Position numbers and translations under genes: made by a program. A stretch of 64,000 bases of DNA, from assembly GCF_050948175.1 (NCBI RefSeq), contig NW_027490127.1, forward strand, positions 1,488,001 through 1,552,000. The letters run 5' to 3'. This document shows positions 51,201-64,000 of this stretch, piece by piece. Origin of the DNA: Xylocopa sonorina. Its lineage: Eukaryota; Arthropoda; Insecta; Hymenoptera; Apidae. Every line of letters starts with the position of its first letter. Position 1 is the first letter of the stretch. The notes beneath the pieces are model-generated. The model was not told the DNA's origin. It ran no database searches and saw only the letters and a program-made list of their open reading frames with translations.

Positions 51201-53928
51201 GTATTCACTTCAAATGAATGTTAATGCGACACTTCCTTGCTAGGAAATAGCGTTTGATGGTGTCTACATATCGTAGCAAGCGTGTTGTAATGCTTCTTAA
51301 AACGAGATATCGCATCTCATTTCTATGTTTCGTGATAAGGTATAATATTCATTGTGGAGTGTTATGTATACCCCGTATTCACTTCAAAAGAATATAAATG
51401 CGTCACTTCCTTGCTATTAAATAGCGTTTGCAGATGTCTACGTATCGAAGCAAAAGAGTTCTAATGTTTCAAAAAATGCGACATCGCATCTCACTAGTAT
51501 GTTTCATGACAAGATATAATATTCATTGCGAAGTGTCATGCATACCTCGTATTCACTTCAAAAGAATGTAAATGCGACACTTCCTGGCTAGGACATAACG
51601 TTTTCAGAAGCCTACGTATCGTAGCAATTGAGTTCTAATGTTTCGTAAAACGCAATATCGCATCTCATTTCTATGTTTCATGGTAAGGTAAAATAATCAT
51701 TGCGAAGTGCCACTTTTATCTCGCATACACTTCAATATAATTGCGATACTTCATTGCTAGGAAGTAGCGTTTGCAGATGTCTACGTATCGCAGAAAGAGT
51801 GTTCTAATGCTTCTTAAAACGCGATATCGCATCTCATTTCTATGTTTCATGATAAGATATAATATTCATTGCGAAGTGTCATGTATACCTCGTATTCACT
51901 TTCAAAGAATGTAATGCTACACCTCCATGCTAGGAAATAGCGTTGGCAGATGTCTACGTGTCGAAGCAACAGAGTTCTAATGCTTCCCAATACGCGATAT
52001 CGCATCTCGTTTCTATGTTTCATGATAAGATATAATATTCATTGGGAAGCAATATGAATACCTCGTATTCACCTCAAAAGAATGTAAATGCGACACTTCC
52101 TTGCCAGGAAATAGCGTTTGCAGATGTCTCCGTATCGAAGCAATAGAGTTCTAATGCTTCTTAAAACGTGATATCGCATCTCACTTCTATGTTTCATGAT
52201 AAGAGATAATAGTCATTGCGAAATTACATGTACACCTCGTATTCACTTCAAATGAATGTAATGCGACACTTCCTTGCTAGGAAATAGCGTTGGCAGATGT
52301 CTACGAGTCGAAGCAAAAGAGTTCTAATGCTTCCCAAAACGCGATATCGCATCTCATTTCTATGTTTCATGATCAGATATAATATTCATTGCGGAGTGTC
52401 ATGTGTAACTCGTATTCAATTCAAAGGAACGTAAACGCGATACTTCCTTGCTAGGTAGTAGCGTTTGCAGATGTCTACGTATCGAAGCAATAGAGTTCCA
52501 ATGCTTCTTAAAGCGCCGTATCGCATCTCATTTCTATGATTTATGATAAGATATAATATTCATTGCGAAGCGTTATGTATTCCTCTTCCACACGTCAAAT
52601 GAATGTAAATGCGTTACTTCCTTCCTAGGAAATTACGTTTCCAGATGTCTACGTATCGAAGCTATAGAGTTCTAAAACTTCTTAAAACGCGATATCGCAT
52701 CTCATTTCTATGTCTCATGATAAGTTATAATATCCATTACGAAGTGTTATATATTCCTCTTCTACACTTCAAATGAATGTAAATGCGACACTTCCTTTCT
52801 TGGAAATTACGTTTTCAGATGTCTACATATCGAAGCAATAGAGTACTAATGCTTCTTAAATCGCGATATCGCATCTCATTCCTATGTTTCGAGATAAGAT
52901 ATAATATCCATTGTGGAGTGTTATATATACCTCGTATTCACTTCAAAGGAATGTAAATGCGACACTTCCTTGCTAGGAAATAGCGTCTGTAGATATCTAC
53001 GTATCGAAGCAATGGAGTTCTAATGCTTCTTAAAACGCCATATGGCATCTCATTTCTATGATTTATGATAAGATATAATATTCATTGCGGAGTGTCATGT
53101 GTAACTCGTATTCACTTCAAAGGAACGTAAATGCGACACTTCCCTGCTAGGAAGTAGCGTTTGCAGATGTCTACGTATCGAAGCAATAGAGTACTAAAGC
53201 TTCTTAAATCGCGATATCGCATATCATTTCCATGTTTCATGATAAGATGTAATATTCATTGCGAAGTGTCATGTATACCTGGCACACACTTCAAATGAAT
53301 GTAAATGCGACACTTCTTTCTAGAAAATTACGTTACCAGATATCTACGTATCGAAGCAATAGAGTTCTAATGCTTCATAAAACGCGATATCGCCACTCAT
53401 TTCTATGTTTCATGATAAGATATAATATTCATTACGAAGTGTTATGTATTTCACGTCTACACTTCAAATGAATGTAAATGCGGCACCTCCTTGCTAGGAA
53501 ATAGCGTTTGCAGATTTCTACGTATCGAAGCCATAGAGTTCTAATGCTTCTTAAATCGCGATATCGCATCCCCTATCTGTGTTTCATGATAAGATATAAT
53601 ATTCATTGTGAAGTGACATGCATACCTCGTATTCACTTCAAAGGAATGTAAATACGACACTTCCTTCCTAGGAAATAGCGTCTGCGGATATCTACGTATC
53701 GTAGAAGTAGAGTTTTAATGCTTCTTAAATCGCGATATCGCATTTCACTTCTACGTTTCATGGTAAGATATAATATTCATTGTGCAGTGTTATGTATATC
53801 TCGTCTACACTTCAAATGAATATAAATGGGACACTTCCTTGCTAGCAAGTAGCGTTTGCAGACGTCTACGTATTGAAACAATAGATTTCTAATGCTTCTT
53901 AAATCGCGCTATCGCACCTCACTTCCAC

Positions 53929-56900
53929 GTTTCATGATAAGATATAATATTCATTGTGCAGTGTTATGTATACCTCGCATACACTTCAGATGAATGTACA
54001 TTCGACAATTCCATGCTGGGAAATAGCGTTTGTAGATGTCTACGTATCGTAGCTTTATGGTTCTAATGCTTCTCAAAACGCGATATCGCATCTCATTTCT
54101 ATGGTTCATGATAAGATATAATATTATTGTGCAATGTTATGTATACCTCGCATTCACTTCAAAAGAATGTAAATGCGACAATTCCTTGCTAGGAAATAGC
54201 GTTTGCAAATATCTACGTATCGTAGCAATAGAGTTCTAATGCTTCTTATATCGCGTCATCGCATCTCATATCTATGTTCCACGATAAGATATAATATTCA
54301 TAGTGGAGTGTTATGTATACCTCGTATTCACCTCAAACGAATGTAAATGCGACACTTCCTTGCTAGGAAATAGCGTTTGCAGATTTCTGCGTATCGTAGC
54401 ATTAGACTTCTATTACATCTCAAAACGCGGTATCGCATCTCATTTCTATGTTTCATGATAAGATATAATATTCATTGCGAAGTTTCATGTATTCCTCGTA
54501 TTAACTTCTAATGAATTTAAATGCGACACTTCCTTGCTAGGAAATAGCGTTTGCAGATGTCTACGTATCGAAGCAATAAAGCTCCAATGCATCTTATATC
54601 GCGATATCGCACCTCATTACTATGTTTCATGATAATATATAATATTCATTGTGCAATGTTATGTATACCTCGCATTCACTTCAAAGGAATCTAAATGCGA
54701 CAATTCCTTGCTAGGAACTAGCGTTTGCAGATGTCTACGTATCGTAGCAATAGAGTTCTAATGCTTCTCAAAACGCAATATCGCATCTCATTTCTATGTT
54801 TCATGAAGTGATATAATATTCAATGCGAAGTGTTGTGTATACCTCGTCTACACTTTAAAAGAATTTAAATGCCACAAATCCTTGATAGGAAAAGCGATTC
54901 CAGATGTCTACGTTTCGAAACAATAAAGTTCTAATGCTTCTTAAAACGCGATATCGCATCTCATTTCTACGTTTCATGATGTGATATAATATTCATTGCG
55001 ACGTGTTATGTATACCTCTTCTACACTTCAAAACAATGTATATGCCATACTTATTTGCTAGGATATAGCGTTTCCAGATAACTACGTATCGAAGCAATGG
55101 AGTTCTAATGCTTCTAAAAACGCGATATCGCACCTCATTTCGATGTTTCATGATAAGATATAACTTTCATTGCGAAGTGTTATGTATACCTCGTCTACAC
55201 TTTCAAAGAACGTAAATGCCGCAATACCTTGCATGGAAATGCCTTTCCAGATGTCTACGTACCGAGGCAATAGAGTTCTAATGTATCATAAAACGCGATA
55301 TCGCATCTCATTTCTATGTTTCATGATGAGATATAATATTCATTGCGAAGTGTTATGTATAGCTCGGCTACACTTCAAAAGATTGTAAATGCCACACATC
55401 ATTGCTAGGAAATGCGTTTCCAGATGTCTACGTTTCGAAAGAATAGTGTTCTAATGCTACTTAAAACGCGATGTCGCATCTCATTTCTACGTTCCATGAT
55501 ATGATATAATATTCATTGCGAAGTGTCGCTTATACCTCGCATACACTTCAAGTGAATGTAAATGCGACACTTCCTTCCTAGGAAATTATGTTTCCAGATG
55601 TCTACGTATCGAAGCAATGGAGTTCTAATGCTTCTCAAAACGCGATATCGCATCTCACTTCTATGTTTCGTAAATAAGATATAACAATCATTGTGGAGTG
55701 TTATGTACACTTCGTATTCACCTCAAAAGAATGTAAATGCGACAATTCCTTGCTAGGAACTAGCGTTTGCAGATGTCTACGTGTTCGTAGCAACAGAGTT
55801 CTAATGCTTCTTAAATCGTGATATCGCATCTCATTTCTATGTTTCATGATAAGATATAATATTAATTGCGAAGTGTTATGTATTCCTGGTCTACACTTCA
55901 AATGAATGTAAATGCGACACTTGCTTTCTAGGAAATTACGTTTCCAAATGGTACGTATTGAAGCAATAGAGTTCTAATGCTTCTTAAATCGCCATATCGC
56001 ATCGCATTTCTATGTTTCATGATAAGATATAATATTCATTGCGAAGTGTCATTTATACCTCGTATTCACATCAAAAAAATGTAAATTCGACACTTCATTA
56101 CTAGGAAATAGCGTTTGCAGATGTCTACGTATCGTAGCAATAGAGCTCTAATGCTTCTTAAAACGCGATATCGCATCTCACTTTTATGTTTCACGAGAAG
56201 ATATAATATTCATTGCGAAGTGTCATGTACACCACGTATTCACTCCAAACGAATGTAAATGCGACACTTCCATGCAAGGAAATAGCGTTTGCATATATCT
56301 CCGCATCGAGGCAATAGGGTTCTAATGCTTCTTGAAACGCGATATCGCATCTCTCTTCTATGTTTCATGATAAGATATAATATTCATTGCGAAGTGTCAT
56401 GTATACCTCGTATTCAATTCAAAGGAATGTAAATGCGACTATTGCTTGCTAGGAAATAGCGTTTGCAGATGTCTACGTATCGTAGCAATAGGGTCCTAAT
56501 GCTTCCTAAAACGCGATATCACATCACATTTCTATGTTTCATGATGAGATATAACATTCATTACGAAGTTTCATGTATTCCTCGTATTCACTTCAAATGA
56601 ATGTAAATGCGACACTTCCTTGCTAGGAAATAGCGTTTGCAGATGTCTCCGTATCGAAGCAATAGAGTTCTACTACATCCTAAAACGCGATATCACATCA
56701 CATTTCTATGTTTCGTGATGAGATATAACATTCATTGCGAAGTTTCATGTATTCCTCGTATTCACTTCAAATGAATGTAAATGCGACACTTCCTTGCTAG
56801 GAAATAGCGTTTGCAGATATCTACGTATCGAAGCAATAGAGTTCTAATGCTTCTTGAAAGGGGATATCGCATCTCATTTCTATGTTTCATGATAAGATAT

Positions 56901-58274
56901 AATATTAATTGCGATGTGTCATGTATACCTTGTATTCACTTCAGAAGAATGTAAATGCGACACTTCCTTGCTAGGAAATAGCGTTTGCAGATGTCTCCGT
57001 ATCGAAGCAATAGAGTTCTAGTGCTTCTCAAAACGCGATATCGCATCCCATTTCTATGTTTCATGATAAGATATAATATTCATTGCGAAGTGTCATGTAT
57101 ACCTCGTACTCCCTTCAGAAGAATGTAAATGCGACACATCCTTGCTAGGAAGTAGCGTTTTCAGATGTCTACGCATCGAAGCAATAGAGTTCTAATGCTT
57201 CTTTAATCGAGATATCGCATCTTATTTCGATGTTTTATGATAAGATATAATATTCATTGTGCAGTGTTAGGTATACATCGCATGCACTTCAAATGAATGT
57301 AACTGCGACACTTCCTTGCTAGGATATAGCGATGGCAGATGTCTACGTATCGAAGCAACAGTGTTATAATGCTTCTCAAAACGCGATATCGCATCTCATT
57401 TCTATTTTTCATGATAAGACATAATATTCATTGCGAAGTGTCTTGTATACCTCGCATACACTTCAAACGAATTGAAATGCGACACTTCATTGCTAGGAAA
57501 TAGCGTTGGCAGATGTCTACGTATCGAAGCAATATAGTTCTAATGCTTCTTAAATCGCCATATCGCATCACATTTCTATGTATCACGATAAGATGTAATA
57601 TTCATTGTGCAGTGTTATGTATACCTCGCATACACTTCAAGTGATTGTAAATACGACACTTCCCTGCTAGGATATAGGGATGGCAGCTGGCTACGAATCA
57701 AAGAAAAAGAGTTCTAATGCTTCTTAAAACGAGATATCGCATCTCATTTCTATGTTTAGCGATAAGATATAATATTTATTGCGGAGTGTCACGTATACCT
57801 CGTATTCACTTCATAAGAATGTAAATGCGACACTTCCTTGCTAACAAGTAGCGTTTGCAGATGTCTACGTATCGAGCAATAGGATTCTAATTCTTCTGAA
57901 ATCGCAATATCGCATCTCATTTCTATGTTTCATGATAAGATATAATATTCATTGCGAAGTGTCATGTATACCTCGTATTCACTTCAGAAGAATGTAAATG
58001 CGACACTTCCTTGCTAGGAAGTAGCGTTTGCAGATGTCTGCGTATCGATCCAATAGAGTTCAAATGCATCTTAAAACACGATATCGCATCTCATTCCTAT
58101 GTCTCATGATAAGATATAATATTCATTGTGGAGTGTTATGTATACCTCGTATTCCCTTCAAATGAATGTAAATGCGACACTTCCTTGCTAGGAAATAGCG
58201 TTTGCAGATGTCTACGTATAGCAGAAACAGTGTTCTAATGCTTCTCGAAACGCGATATCGCATCTGATTTCTAT
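53929..58274 (+). repeat. Higher-order repeat, 25-monomer unit, copy 1 (right array)
   Basis: A 4346-bp unit is followed directly by a near-identical copy. The offset is constant at many private variants, for example TCGTAGCTTTATGG at 54045/58391 and the ATATTATTGTGC deletion at 54121/58467. The match begins at GTTTCATGATAAG. I noticed only one or two differences, for example ATTCATTGCG against ATTCAATGCG near 55513/59859. Confidence 0.93.
56039..56491 (+). repeat. Long-range shared block D, right-array copy
   Basis: Matches 4890-5342 at an offset of 51149 bp. Differences noticed are AAAAAAATG for AAAAGAATG, AGAGCTC for AGAGTTC and CACCACG for CACCTCG. It is repeated again at 60385-60837 as part of the 4346-bp unit. 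This level of identity is far above that of typical monomers in the two arrays. Confidence 0.9.
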
Positions 58275-61200
58275 GTTTCATGATAAGATATAATATTCAT
58301 TGTGCAGTGTTATGTATACCTCGCATACACTTCAGATGAATGTACATTCGACAATTCCATGCTGGGAAATAGCGTTTGTAGATGTCTACGTATCGTAGCT
58401 TTATGGTTCTAATGCTTCTCAAAACGCGATATCGCATCTCATTTCTATGGTTCATGATAAGATATAATATTATTGTGCAATGTTATGTATACCTCGCATT
58501 CACTTCAAAAGAATGTAAATGCGACAATTCCTTGCTAGGAAATAGCGTTTGCAAATATCTACGTATCGTAGCAATAGAGTTCTAATGCTTCTTATATCGC
58601 GTCATCGCATCTCATATCTATGTTCCACGATAAGATATAATATTCATAGTGGAGTGTTATGTATACCTCGTATTCACCTCAAACGAATGTAAATGCGACA
58701 CTTCCTTGCTAGGAAATAGCGTTTGCAGATTTCTGCGTATCGTAGCATTAGACTTCTATTACATCTCAAAACGCGGTATCGCATCTCATTTCTATGTTTC
58801 ATGATAAGATATAATATTCATTGCGAAGTTTCATGTATTCCTCGTATTAACTTCTAATGAATTTAAATGCGACACTTCCTTGCTAGGAAATAGCGTTTGC
58901 AGATGTCTACGTATCGAAGCAATAAAGCTCCAATGCATCTTATATCGCGATATCGCACCTCATTACTATGTTTCATGATAATATATAATATTCATTGTGC
59001 AATGTTATGTATACCTCGCATTCACTTCAAAGGAATCTAAATGCGACAATTCCTTGCTAGGAACTAGCGTTTGCAGATGTCTACGTATCGTAGCAATAGA
59101 GTTCTAATGCTTCTCAAAACGCAATATCGCATCTCATTTCTATGTTTCATGAAGTGATATAATATTCAATGCGAAGTGTTGTGTATACCTCGTCTACACT
59201 TTAAAAGAATTTAAATGCCACAAATCCTTGATAGGAAAAGCGATTCCAGATGTCTACGTTTCGAAACAATAAAGTTCTAATGCTTCTTAAAACGCGATAT
59301 CGCATCTCATTTCTACGTTTCATGATGTGATATAATATTCATTGCGACGTGTTATGTATACCTCTTCTACACTTCAAAACAATGTATATGCCATACTTAT
59401 TTGCTAGGATATAGCGTTTCCAGATAACTACGTATCGAAGCAATGGAGTTCTAATGCTTCTAAAAACGCGATATCGCACCTCATTTCGATGTTTCATGAT
59501 AAGATATAACTTTCATTGCGAAGTGTTATGTATACCTCGTCTACACTTTCAAAGAACGTAAATGCCGCAATACCTTGCATGGAAATGCCTTTCCAGATGT
59601 CTACGTACCGAGGCAATAGAGTTCTAATGTATCATAAAACGCGATATCGCATCTCATTTCTATGTTTCATGATGAGATATAATATTCATTGCGAAGTGTT
59701 ATGTATAGCTCGGCTACACTTCAAAAGATTGTAAATGCCACACATCATTGCTAGGAAATGCGTTTCCAGATGTCTACGTTTCGAAAGAATAGTGTTCTAA
59801 TGCTACTTAAAACGCGATGTCGCATCTCATTTCTACGTTCCATGATATGATATAATATTCAATGCGAAGTGTCGCTTATACCTCGCATACACTTCAAGTG
59901 AATGTAAATGCGACACTTCCTTCCTAGGAAATTATGTTTCCAGATGTCTACGTATCGAAGCAATGGAGTTCTAATGCTTCTCAAAACGCGATATCGCATC
60001 TCACTTCTATGTTTCGTAAATAAGATATAACAATCATTGTGGAGTGTTATGTACACTTCGTATTCACCTCAAAAGAATGTAAATGCGACAATTCCTTGCT
60101 AGGAACTAGCGTTTGCAGATGTCTACGTGTTCGTAGCAACAGAGTTCTAATGCTTCTTAAATCGTGATATCGCATCTCATTTCTATGTTTCATGATAAGA
60201 TATAATATTAATTGCGAAGTGTTATGTATTCCTGGTCTACACTTCAAATGAATGTAAATGCGACACTTGCTTTCTAGGAAATTACGTTTCCAAATGGTAC
60301 GTATTGAAGCAATAGAGTTCTAATGCTTCTTAAATCGCCATATCGCATCGCATTTCTATGTTTCATGATAAGATATAATATTCATTGCGAAGTGTCATTT
60401 ATACCTCGTATTCACATCAAAAAAATGTAAATTCGACACTTCATTACTAGGAAATAGCGTTTGCAGATGTCTACGTATCGTAGCAATAGAGCTCTAATGC
60501 TTCTTAAAACGCGATATCGCATCTCACTTTTATGTTTCACGAGAAGATATAATATTCATTGCGAAGTGTCATGTACACCACGTATTCACTCCAAACGAAT
60601 GTAAATGCGACACTTCCATGCAAGGAAATAGCGTTTGCATATATCTCCGCATCGAGGCAATAGGGTTCTAATGCTTCTTGAAACGCGATATCGCATCTCT
60701 CTTCTATGTTTCATGATAAGATATAATATTCATTGCGAAGTGTCATGTATACCTCGTATTCAATTCAAAGGAATGTAAATGCGACTATTGCTTGCTAGGA
60801 AATAGCGTTTGCAGATGTCTACGTATCGTAGCAATAGGGTCCTAATGCTTCCTAAAACGCGATATCACATCACATTTCTATGTTTCATGATGAGATATAA
60901 CATTCATTACGAAGTTTCATGTATTCCTCGTATTCACTTCAAATGAATGTAAATGCGACACTTCCTTGCTAGGAAATAGCGTTTGCAGATGTCTCCGTAT
61001 CGAAGCAATAGAGTTCTACTACATCCTAAAACGCGATATCACATCACATTTCTATGTTTCGTGATGAGATATAACATTCATTGCGAAGTTTCATGTATTC
61101 CTCGTATTCACTTCAAATGAATGTAAATGCGACACTTCCTTGCTAGGAAATAGCGTTTGCAGATATCTACGTATCGAAGCAATAGAGTTCTAATGCTTCT

Positions 61201-62620
61201 TGAAAGGGGATATCGCATCTCATTTCTATGTTTCATGATAAGATATAATATTAATTGCGATGTGTCATGTATACCTTGTATTCACTTCAGAAGAATGTAA
61301 ATGCGACACTTCCTTGCTAGGAAATAGCGTTTGCAGATGTCTCCGTATCGAAGCAATAGAGTTCTAGTGCTTCTCAAAACGCGATATCGCATCCCATTTC
61401 TATGTTTCATGATAAGATATAATATTCATTGCGAAGTGTCATGTATACCTCGTACTCCCTTCAGAAGAATGTAAATGCGACACATCCTTGCTAGGAAGTA
61501 GCGTTTTCAGATGTCTACGCATCGAAGCAATAGAGTTCTAATGCTTCTTTAATCGAGATATCGCATCTTATTTCGATGTTTTATGATAAGATATAATATT
61601 CATTGTGCAGTGTTAGGTATACATCGCATGCACTTCAAATGAATGTAACTGCGACACTTCCTTGCTAGGATATAGCGATGGCAGATGTCTACGTATCGAA
61701 GCAACAGTGTTATAATGCTTCTCAAAACGCGATATCGCATCTCATTTCTATTTTTCATGATAAGACATAATATTCATTGCGAAGTGTCTTGTATACCTCG
61801 CATACACTTCAAACGAATTGAAATGCGACACTTCATTGCTAGGAAATAGCGTTGGCAGATGTCTACGTATCGAAGCAATATAGTTCTAATGCTTCTTAAA
61901 TCGCCATATCGCATCACATTTCTATGTATCACGATAAGATGTAATATTCATTGTGCAGTGTTATGTATACCTCGCATACACTTCAAGTGATTGTAAATAC
62001 GACACTTCCCTGCTAGGATATAGGGATGGCAGCTGGCTACGAATCAAAGAAAAAGAGTTCTAATGCTTCTTAAAACGAGATATCGCATCTCATTTCTATG
62101 TTTAGCGATAAGATATAATATTTATTGCGGAGTGTCACGTATACCTCGTATTCACTTCATAAGAATGTAAATGCGACACTTCCTTGCTAACAAGTAGCGT
62201 TTGCAGATGTCTACGTATCGAGCAATAGGATTCTAATTCTTCTGAAATCGCAATATCGCATCTCATTTCTATGTTTCATGATAAGATATAATATTCATTG
62301 CGAAGTGTCATGTATACCTCGTATTCACTTCAGAAGAATGTAAATGCGACACTTCCTTGCTAGGAAGTAGCGTTTGCAGATGTCTGCGTATCGATCCAAT
62401 AGAGTTCAAATGCATCTTAAAACACGATATCGCATCTCATTCCTATGTCTCATGATAAGATATAATATTCATTGTGGAGTGTTATGTATACCTCGTATTC
62501 CCTTCAAATGAATGTAAATGCGACACTTCCTTGCTAGGAAATAGCGTTTGCAGATGTCTACGTATAGCAGAAACAGTGTTCTAATGCTTCTCGAAACGCG
62601 ATATCGCATCTGATTTCTAT
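58275..62620 (+). repeat. Higher-order repeat, 25-monomer unit, copy 2 (right array)
   Basis: Second copy of the 4346-bp unit. The join to following sequence lies between 62620 and 62645, after which TTCAATGCGAAGTTTTATG departs from the copy 1 sequence. Near-identity over 4.3 kb implies a very recent duplication or an assembly duplication. Confidence 0.93.
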
Positions 62621-64000
62621 GTTTCATGATAAGATATAATATTCAATGCGAAGTTTTATGTATTCCTGTTCAACACATCAAATGAATGTTAATGCGAAAC
62701 TTCATTCCTAGGAAATAGCACTGCAGGTGTCTACGTATCGCAGCAATATAGTTTTAATAGTACTTAAAACGCGATATCGCACCTCATTTCTATGTTTCAT
62801 GATAAGATACAATATTAATTGCGAAGTGTCACTTATACCTCGCATACACTTCAAATGAATGCAAATGCGACACTTCATGGCTTGGAAATAGCGTATGCAG
62901 ATGTCTACGTATCGAAGCAATAGGGTTCTAATGCTTCTTAAAACGGGATATGGCATCTCATTTCTATGTTTGCTGATAAGATATAATATTCAATGCGAAG
63001 TGTCACGTATTCCTCGCATACACTTCAAATGAATGTAAATGCGACACTACCTTGCTAGGAAATTGCGTTTCCAGATATCTGCGTATAGATGCAATAGAGT
63101 TCTAATGCTTCTTACATCGCGATATCGCATCTGATTTCTATGTTTCGTGATAAGGTATAATATTCATCGTGGAGTGTTATGTATACCTCGTATTCACTTC
63201 AAAAGAATGTAAATGCGACACTTCCTTGCTAGGAAGTAGCGTTTGCAGATGTCTACGTATCGAAGCAATAGAGTTCTAATGCTTTTTAAATCGCTATATC
63301 GTATCTCATTTCTATCTTTCATGATAAGATATAATATTCATTGCGAATTGTTATGTATTCCTCGCATACACGTCAAATGAATGTAATATGCGACACTTCC
63401 TTGCTAGGAAATAGCGTTTGCAGATATCTACGTATCGAAGCAATAGAGTTCAAGTGCATCTTAAAACGCGATATCGCATCACATTTCTATGTTTCATGTT
63501 AGGATGTAATATTCATTGCGAAGTGCCACTTATGCCTCGCATACACTTCAAGTGAATGTAAATGCGACACTTCCTTGCTAGGAAGTAGCGTTTGCACATG
63601 TCTACGTATCGAGGAAGTAGAGTTCTATTGTCCCTTAAGTCGCGATATCGCATCTCATTTCTACATTTCATGATAACATATAATATTCATTGTGCAGTGT
63701 CATGTTTATCTCGTCTACACTTCAAGCGAATGTAAATGCGGCACTTCCCTGTTAGGAAATAGCGTTTGGAGATGTCTAGGTATCGAAGCAATAGAGTTCT
63801 AATGCTGCTTAAATCGCGATATCGCATCTCATTTCTATGTTTCATGATAAGATATAATATTCATTGTACAGTGTTATGTATACCTCGTATTCACTTCAAA
63901 AGAATGATAAAGCGTCACTTCCTTGCTAGGAAATAGCGTTTGCAGATGTCTATGTATCGTAGCAATAGAGTTCTAATTCTTCTTAAAACGCGATATCGCA

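Larger units (their letters stand above)
37515..64000 (+). repeat. Satellite array, right block (about 174-bp monomer, plus orientation)
   Basis: The same monomer and polarity as the left block, running to the window edge; about 152 copies by length. Monomers at the left edge and centre are quite varied, with many private substitutions. One monomer near 46035 has lost about 64 bp, where GTCATGAATACC is fused to GTATGCAGATG. Large near-identical blocks dominate after 53.9 kb. No gene, transposon or other insertion was noticed in these 26.5 kb. Confidence 0.97.

Noticed and set aside
1..64000. Dozens of 60-82-codon open frames in the satellite with similar peptides (e.g. MSTYRSNRVLM or RTLLLRYVDIC types)
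   Set aside because: They repeat once per monomer because 174 bp is 58 codons, they occur on both strands, they stop after one monomer or slightly more, and they show no domain. They are by-products of the tandem repeat.
1..64000. Regular direct repeats as a CRISPR array
   Set aside because: The whole 174-bp period is conserved with no unique spacers, no cas genes are present, and the context is eukaryotic.
1..64000. Telomeric repeats or tRNA/rRNA genes within the window
   Set aside because: No TTAGG/TTAGGG-type runs and no recognisable tRNA or rRNA sequence were seen in the islands or the transposon.

Overview
The window is about 90% satellite DNA from a eukaryotic nuclear genome. It is made of a roughly 174-bp tandem monomer, about 57.8 kb in total and an estimated 330 monomers. 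It holds one convincing protein-coding gene, a piggyBac-family transposase inside an intact-looking 3.3-kb transposon. The piggyBac family, the long A+T-rich satellite and two CpG-rich islands of unique DNA fit an animal, most likely an insect. An ant, bee or wasp is possible but cannot be shown from this sequence. A pericentromeric or other heterochromatic location is the natural reading, also an inference.

Layout. (1) 1-10913: satellite in the orientation called plus here (each monomer reads ...TTTCATGATAAGATATAAT...). (2) 10914-12224: island 1, unique non-satellite DNA, G+C-rich at first (with an 18-G run) and then very A+T-rich. (3) 12225-27226: satellite in the opposite orientation. (4) 27227-30544: a piggyBac-like transposon between two TTAA target-site copies, transposase on the minus strand. 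(5) 30549-35965: continuation of the same inverted satellite. (6) 35966-37514: island 2, unique DNA, G+C-rich / A+T-rich / G+C-rich, with a TATA-like box and small tandem repeats, perhaps a retroelement or gene fragment. (7) 37515-64000: satellite back in plus orientation. Both changes of satellite polarity therefore coincide with islands, whereas the transposon sits inside one monomer without changing polarity or phase.

The arrays carry higher-order duplications: a 2432-bp tandem pair on the left, a 4346-bp tandem pair on the right, a 4586-bp tandem pair in the inverted block, and several smaller displaced copies. One 453-bp stretch of the left array recurs almost unchanged 51 kb away in the right array. 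This suggests the two plus arrays were once one array, or have exchanged sequence, despite the inverted block between them. Each consensus monomer carries three short dyads (TTCCT-4-AGGAA, CTACG-3-CGTAG and the palindrome GCGATATCGC) and a TTAA next to the palindrome; that TTAA is where the transposon landed.

No CRISPR array, rRNA, tRNA or bacterial-type gene was seen. The many 60-80-codon open frames in the satellite exist because 174 is a multiple of three, and they are not annotated as genes.
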